This document shows, piece after piece, positions 39,172 to 43,345 of a DNA stretch of 43,345 nt (positions are counted from its first letter, which is position 1; every line of letters starts with the position of its first letter). The translations under genes were made by a program, and so were the position numbers. Origin of the DNA: Bacteroidota bacterium (GTDB taxonomy: Bacteria > Bacteroidota > Rhodothermia > Rhodothermales > Rubricoccaceae); NCBI GenBank assembly GCA_022561755.1, contig JADFQN010000007.1, positions 1 to 43,345 of the forward strand, in the 5' to 3' direction. The notes under the pieces were generated by a model that worked only from the letters and a program-made list of their open reading frames with translations, was not told where the DNA came from and searched no databases.

Positions 39172-40101
39172 ATGCCTGTAACAGCAACCTCGCCATCGCA
39201 GTTGACGTGGACCAAAGTCCTCGGGCCCGATGAATTGCCTGAGGGTCGTGTATTACCCGTCACCTGCGCGCTCACAACAGTGTGCATGACGCACTTTGAA
39301 GGCGAGTATGGTGCTCTGGATAATCACTGCCCCTATCAAGGCGGTCCGCTCGGGGAGGGCTCCATCGAGAAGGGTTTGCTACGCTGCCCGTGGCATGGAT
39401 GGGACTACCATCCTCTCACCGGCACGCCTGCTATCAGTCCGTCGCGTTTCCCAGACCTTGCGAGCGTTGAGGACTTTCGGCGCGTGGCCGATGAGGTCCG
39501 CGAGGAAAGCGGCGGCATCCCCATCGGGTTCAAGTTATCTGCCCAGCACATCGAGGCCGACATCGACTTTGCTCTCGATGTCACAGTCGACTACATCATC
39601 CTCGACGGGCGAGGCGGGGCAACCGGGGCGGCGCCGGAGATTTTCAAGAACAACATTTCGGTTCCGACACTTGCTGCACTTGCGCGGGCTCGCCGGCATC
39701 TTAACAAGCGCGGTGCAGACGGGGTCACACTGATCATCACGGGCGGCCTGCGAACCGAATCCGATTTCGTAAAGGCGCTCGCCCTCGGCGCCGACGGAGT
39801 TGCCGTAGCGAACTCGGCTCTTCAAGCCATCGGCTGTCTCGGCATGCGTGCCTGCCACACGAATAACTGTCCGGTTGGCATTGCCACACAGAAGCCGAGT
39901 CTACGTGCGCGTCTGGAGATCGCAGCATCAGCGCGGCAACTGGCGAATTTCTTCGAAGCCACGGTCCACCTCATGCAGATTCTCGCACGCGCCTGCGGGC
40001 ACGATCAACTCAGCGGATTCAATACCAACGACCTGACGACGTGGAAACGGGACATCGCACATTTGACGGGGGTGAGATATGCAGGGGTGGAGCCGGATTG
40101 A
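39172..40101 (+). pseudogene. Rieske / glutamate-synthase (FMN) chimeric ORF, probably a deletion fusion
   Basis: Residues 1-85 form a Rieske [2Fe-2S] start of the type found before TPP-dependent enzymes: MPVTATSPSQLTWTKVLG, LDNHCPYQGGPLGEGS and LRCPWHGWDYHPLTGTP. From AISPSRFPDLASVEDFRRV onward it is the C-terminal half of an FMN-binding glutamate synthase-like protein: IPIGFKLSAQHIEADIDF, YIILDGRGGATGAAP, the [3Fe-4S] motif CLGMRACHTNNC and LTTWKRDIAHLTGVRYAG. The rest of the Rieske domain, any TPP domain and the first half of the glutamate synthase barrel are missing. The first Rieske CxH motif reads CPY, losing a His ligand. I read the ORF as a chimera from an in-frame deletion joining two genes, and its product as probably non-functional. 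An assembly join is also possible. Confidence 0.7.
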
Positions 40102-40161
40102 AGTCGGATCGTGAGGCCGTAACAGATTCAGAGGGGTGTTTCAGTCATGGCGAGATGCTTG

Positions 40162-40291
40162 GAATAACATTGGTGGGTTCACGTTGAGGCATGACGGATC
40201 GCACCTTCACTTGCGGCAAGGGCCAACTAGGATTCTCGATCTAGGATGGCGGTCGCAGCCCGCAGCCGTCAAGTGCAGGGCGATGTTATGC
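40162..40291 (-). other. attC-like recombination site 2 (130 bp), candidate
   Basis: Read on the minus strand it starts GCATAAC and ends GTTATTC, the R'' and R' boxes. ATAACAT and ATGTTAT pair. The inner CACTTGA/TCAACGTG arms pair with one bulged base, and an apical GCCA-CTAG stem caps the structure. It is a long imperfect hairpin as in large attC sites. The single bulge lies on the opposite arm from the one expected for minus-strand polarity, so orientation is uncertain. It lies 62 bases after the stop of the 98-residue cassette protein. Confidence 0.5.
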
Positions 40292-40353
40292 GGCGTCCGA
40301 CGGACCTCAGAAAGCGTGGATACGAAGACCCATTTCATTGAAGCGCGTCGAGC

Positions 40354-40650
40354 TCACGCCTGCGAGTATTTCTTGATCGCCTCGAGATAAGTGCGCTCGC
40401 TCTCATCCTTGAACTTTCCCTTGCTGTCCTTAAGGGCATTGAGCTTCTCGTAGATGCTGTTATAGATGATGCGTTGTGCTTGATTTGAGAGATTCTGATC
40501 CTCGATAGGGTCCAAATCAACATCCTCACTTAGAAACAAGTCCAGCAACTTTAGCAATTGCTCCTTGTCGATCTCATCAATCGGTTTCCAGTCGTCCTTC
40601 TCGTCGACTCTAAAGAGGCCGCTACCCTTTTCAATGCTTAAGATCTTCAT
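40354..40650 (-). CDS. Small partner protein of the PHP-ATPase
   Basis: A 98-residue acidic protein without signal or membrane segment. MKILSIEKGSGLFRVD at the N-terminus looks like two beta strands. KPIDEIDKEQLLKLLDLFL, then NQAQRIIYNSIYEKLNAL and DESERTYLEAIKKYS, look like helices. I do not recognise a named family. The start ATG 40650 lies inside the last codons of the PHP-ATPase gene, overlapping by 20 bases, so it is translationally coupled and almost certainly acts with it. ATG 40668 and 40677 are alternatives. AT-rich like its partner. The TGA stop is followed 62 bases later by an attC-like site. Confidence 0.75.
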   Translation of the reverse strand: MKILSIEKGSGLFRVDEKDDWKPIDEIDKEQLLKLLDLFLSEDVDLDPIEDQNLSNQAQRIIYNSIYEKLNALKDSKGKFKDESERTYLEAIKKYSQA

Positions 40651-42655
40651 AGCCTCGCCTCCGTTCATTGTACGCATCCTCGCCAGCCTCCAAACAGCCC
40701 ATCGTAACTTCCCAGTTATCTAGGCTCTTCCCGTCTGGAGTGCGCAGTTGCTTGTTGGCAGGGAAGCCTGAATAAATGCGATAGCAGATTTCTTCATCCA
40801 CGAGCTCCTTTCTGGTGCATAGAAGGTAGTTTGGTTTGATAGATGCCCCGACTGTGTTGTTATGTGTTACCAGAACGACTGGCATATGTTCGGCAAGATC
40901 CTTGATAATTACGTTCACTTCAGATTTTAGAAAAAGGTTGTCAAACGACGACTCCGGCTCATCGATCAATAGCATTTCATACCTCTGGGCGTCCTCAATT
41001 TCCTGGAGGAGGTTGAATTCAGATCTCTCACCGCCAGACACTTCAAAGCCATCCTTATTGAGGATCTTGTAATCAATCTTGGCGAAGTACTTGCTAAGGT
41101 CAGCTTCTTCCAAACCGTCGATCTCCCGAAGTTCCTGCAAGTACCTATACGGGTGTTTGTACAACTTGAACGCCCCGCTGAACTTACTCTTGAGTCTGCT
41201 CAATTCTTTCAGCTCACTCGCTCCCTGGAAATCTCTGACGCTCGCGACGATCTCGAAGCCCTGAAGTCGTTTGCGCATTATCTCTCGTTGAACCCTTGCC
41301 GATTGTACAGCTCGTTCGAACCTAACCACTTTGTTGCGGTTCATGGCTATGCCATAAAGATCAACGTCTTCTATTGTTGTGGCGGCGGATTTTCTTCGTA
41401 ATTTTCCTTTTGTCTCCGTTACCAGGTCGTTGACCCACACCTTTTTCAATCGGAGCAGCTCTCGCTTGCTGTACTCTAGCATCAACTCCACAATCAAAGC
41501 CTTTAGGCCGTCCAGCGACACGTGCTTCTCTATCATCTCTCGAAATTCAACATTTTCAATTAGGTTCTGAGTTGATTCGATTAGATCGAATATGTTTTTC
41601 TGTTTGAGGATGGCAAATTTCTCCTCCCGAAACAAACTTGCTTTGGAGTATGCGTCGTGCTTCTCTATTTCATTTGCAAATTTCTTAAGTGAGCGCAAGT
41701 ATTCGGACACCGACCTTGAGTCGGTTTCAAGATCGACGTCCAGAACATCGTTAATCACGACTTGAAGCTCCTCAAGATACCCTCGAGAATGCAAACTGTG
41801 TTCTTCGCGAAGGAACCTGCTAAATCGCTTTTCGTCCTGCTTCTCATCGCGTTCCACTAGTGAAAACTGTTTGATGTACTTCACGTTCTCGAATTCTTCG
41901 CAAATGCGCTTCAGTGTATGCGACTTGCCTGACGATCTCTCTCCGATGATTACGTTCAGGCTGGTTGACAGCATCTGACCGTCATCAAAGATCTGAAATG
42001 TCTTACTGCCATCGCTCTCAGACAACGAAACTTTGCTCTTGTCTCGAAGGCAGCTCCTTATTGCGGAGAAACTCGCCTCATCACATGCGACATAGGTTTG
42101 TCGGACGGGAAACGTGAGCAAATTTTCGTCGATCCTACAGTCGCTGAAATAGACAGGGACTAGCCGCTCTTGGCCCTTAAGCCAGTAGACGAATTTCTTC
42201 ACGCTCGACACCTCGCCCGCCGTTACGAATTGCTGGAGCTTGAGTAAAGTGTGCTCCTTGAGCTGTGGCTTCTTGTCGTAGTGCGGAATCAGGATGTACT
42301 TGGCAAGGTCTCCATATATTTGTATCAATTGTTCAACCGTGATAGAGCTCTTCTTCGTTGGGCGCAGTTTGGTGATTTCCTGGCATTTCTCATCGAAGTC
42401 TTTGAGATCGGACCCGTCCGCGATCAAGAGCAACTGGCCGCCCTCGAGATCGATCTCGATCCCGGGGAGAACCAACTTCCTAATACCTGCCTTGATTATC
42501 TCAAATTGCTTAAGGGAAAATTGATTGTGATTCGTTATCGCGATACAATCGAGATATCTGACACGTACATAATCTTTCAGTCGCTTAAGACTAAAGGTGA
42601 AAGCGGCATCGCTAGGAGTGGATAGTGTATGAATATGAAAGTCTATTTTGATCAT
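40631..42655 (-). CDS. PHP-domain / ABC-SMC-type ATPase, candidate defence protein
   Basis: The N-terminal PHP phosphoesterase domain (residues 1-150) has HIH at residues 7-9, ITNHN with His 43, PGIEI with Glu 67 and IPHYD with His 125, all expected metal ligands; the usual TDHN reads TNHN. The ATPase begins with Walker A GERSSGKS at 238-245. A charged coiled-coil region (about 270-520) resembling SMC/Rad50/RecF-type ATPases follows. The signature SGGERS starts at 540, Walker B LLIDEPESSFDN near 562 and the H-loop VLVTHNN at 598. Known relatives combine PHP nuclease or phosphoesterase activity with an ABC ATPase, and TrlF is a similar protein. ATG 42655 is chosen (GTG 42667 would add four residues). 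Far more AT-rich than the chromosome around it; flanked by attC-like sites. Confidence 0.85.
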   Translation of the reverse strand: MIKIDFHIHTLSTPSDAAFTFSLKRLKDYVRVRYLDCIAITNHNQFSLKQFEIIKAGIRKLVLPGIEIDLEGGQLLLIADGSDLKDFDEKCQEITKLRPTKKSSITVEQLIQIYGDLAKYILIPHYDKKPQLKEHTLLKLQQFVTAGEVSSVKKFVYWLKGQERLVPVYFSDCRIDENLLTFPVRQTYVACDEASFSAIRSCLRDKSKVSLSESDGSKTFQIFDDGQMLSTSLNVIIGERSSGKSHTLKRICEEFENVKYIKQFSLVERDEKQDEKRFSRFLREEHSLHSRGYLEELQVVINDVLDVDLETDSRSVSEYLRSLKKFANEIEKHDAYSKASLFREEKFAILKQKNIFDLIESTQNLIENVEFREMIEKHVSLDGLKALIVELMLEYSKRELLRLKKVWVNDLVTETKGKLRRKSAATTIEDVDLYGIAMNRNKVVRFERAVQSARVQREIMRKRLQGFEIVASVRDFQGASELKELSRLKSKFSGAFKLYKHPYRYLQELREIDGLEEADLSKYFAKIDYKILNKDGFEVSGGERSEFNLLQEIEDAQRYEMLLIDEPESSFDNLFLKSEVNVIIKDLAEHMPVVLVTHNNTVGASIKPNYLLCTRKELVDEEICYRIYSGFPANKQLRTPDGKSLDNWEVTMGCLEAGEDAYNERRRGYEDLKH

Positions 42656-42844
42656 ATTTCCCGACACACTCGTTTATCGCATCGAGTAAGCAGCTTATCC
42701 GACATGTATCGAACACGGCCGGTCGGTGATCTGCTTGATGGAGGACCGGCTAATGCGGGAGCGGGCTGCATTCTAATGTCAGTTGGATTGGTTGCGCCAG
42801 GGCAGAGCTTGGAAGTCGATTTGAATGCTGTGAGGTTGTGAGCC

Positions 42845-42914
42845 GCATAACGGAGTCGCGGTTAAGCGTCACTTCCCAGATGGGAAGGTGTACGGCTTCA
42901 ACCGCTGGTTATGA
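42845..42914 (-). other. attC-like recombination site 3 (70 bp), strong candidate
   Basis: Read on the minus strand: TCATAAC (R''), a five-base spacer, GTTGAAGC (L''), a hairpin, GCTTAAC (L'), a nine-base spacer and GTTATGC (R'). The L boxes differ from those of the aadA1 attC site in one base. Positions 42859-42878 pair with 42881-42904 in a 20-base stem. That stem has four single unpaired bases (42887, 42891, 42894, 42899), all on one arm, the L'' side. One-sided extrahelical bases are a hallmark of folded attC sites. It lies 52 bases after the stop of the membrane-protein gene on the right. Confidence 0.78.
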
Positions 42915-42965
42915 GTCGATTGCGCGAGCAACGCAGAAAGAGATCCGGCGGGGCGTGGCTGTGAT

Positions 42966-43337
42966 CTAGCTGCCCTCGCTCGCTGGTGTAGCAGGCTTTC
43001 TCAGCCGTGCGCCGATAAACCCCCCGAGACACGCGGCTACAAGGCCGGAAGCGAGGAAGGGCAAGTCGTCCCTAAAGAAGGATCCGAATTGTCCAGAGGA
43101 AATCAGGCCGATCGTGACGAGTAGCAAACCGGGGGCAACTACCCACAACCCCCATCTCCAGGCACCACCCGGCCAGAGGGTGCCGATGAGTAGCCCCGCA
43201 GCACCGAAAATGGCTGTTGAAATGAGGATCGCTGTGGCGAAAGACGGCGACTCCAATGGCAGGTTGGCTGGCGCGAACGCCGCGAGGAGACCGAGGAGGA
43301 CGGCGATCGCGTAGGCGAAGCGTGGCTGCCGGTTCAT
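42966..43337 (-). CDS. Small four-helix membrane protein, cassette-borne, hypothetical
   Basis: A 123-residue hydrophobic protein with about four transmembrane helices: AYAIAVLLGLLAAFAPANL, TAILISTAIFGAAGLLIGTL, GLWVVAPGLLLVTIGLI and FLASGLVAACLGGFIGARLR. It ends in a short polar tail. I recognise no family. It reads in the same direction as the PHP-ATPase, and its stop is followed at 52 bases by the strong attC-like site, so it is probably the gene of a separate cassette in the same array. More cassettes may lie beyond the right edge. Confidence 0.7.
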   Translation of the reverse strand: MNRQPRFAYAIAVLLGLLAAFAPANLPLESPSFATAILISTAIFGAAGLLIGTLWPGGAWRWGLWVVAPGLLLVTIGLISSGQFGSFFRDDLPFLASGLVAACLGGFIGARLRKPATPASEGS

Positions 43338-43345
43338 TGGGACTT

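Noticed and set aside
40162-40291. Plus-strand polarity for the second attC-like site, assigning the Rieske chimera to a cassette
   Set aside because: The bulge position would fit, but the flanking genes and the stronger neighbouring site read on the minus strand; polarity is left open rather than claimed.
1-43345. Transposase, integrase or recombinase gene to mobilise the repeats or cassettes
   Set aside because: None of the supported proteins has a DDE, HUH or tyrosine-recombinase signature; any driver must lie outside the window.
1-43345. tRNA or rRNA genes
   Set aside because: No cloverleaf with a recognisable T-arm (GTTCRANNC) and acceptor stem, and no rRNA motif was found by eye.

Overview
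The window is GC-rich, gene-dense bacterial chromosome from a Gram-negative organism. It carries BamA, two Skp/OmpH chaperones, LolA, several lipoproteins and RseP. A GWxTD-domain lipoprotein, a cysteine-less FmdB-like protein, the secreted protein called 'asparagine synthetase B' in Bacteroidota, and the near absence of Shine-Dalgarno sequences together suggest the Bacteroidota/Rhodothermota side of the tree. That placement is an inference from gene content. No rRNA or tRNA gene was recognised.

Layout. 1-6224: a left-truncated serine hydrolase, FmdB-like, GWxTD lipoprotein, tpiA, a lipoprotein, a peroxiredoxin and surE. 6225-7553: a small cassette-like membrane ORF and panB. 7847-15743: a minus-strand envelope cluster dxr-rseP-uppS-bamA-skp-skp (no cdsA). 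15875-21785: plus-strand genes for a TPR protein, the 'AsnB-like' secreted protein, a hotdog thioesterase, a barrel-like protein, a cobalamin-binding mutase subunit and an RmlD-like reductase. 21992-31545: a sulfotransferase, an FKBP lipoprotein, recQ, proC, hisA, lolA, a UPF0104 membrane protein and small proteins. 31670-38873: rlmB, a PLP decarboxylase, an M16 peptidase, a VOC remnant, a quinone oxidoreductase, a 5'-nucleotidase and a lipoprotein. 39172-40101: a Rieske/glutamate-synthase chimera that looks like a deletion product. 40160-43345: an AT-richer block that reads as integron cassettes.

Two things stand out. First, about a dozen copies of non-coding inverted-repeat elements (types A and B, roughly 60-185 bp) sit between genes, on average one per 3-4 kb. 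Their ends read TA-GGAG(G/T)CTGT..., and at five gene ends the element supplies the TAG stop codon. This suggests TA-targeted, MITE-like insertion that is tolerated because TA plus the leading G of the element rebuilds a stop. A third repeat of about 71 bp (type C) is linked to two type A copies, and a further class of wordlike hairpins lies in other gaps.

Second, the right end holds a two-gene unit: a PHP-domain protein fused to an ABC/SMC-like ATPase, overlapping a 98-residue partner. It is bounded by two attC-like sites. The one at 42845-42914 folds into a 20-bp stem with four single-base bulges all on one arm, and has R and L boxes like those of integron attC sites. I read this as an integron-cassette-borne, possibly anti-phage, system. 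No integrase or transposase is in the window.
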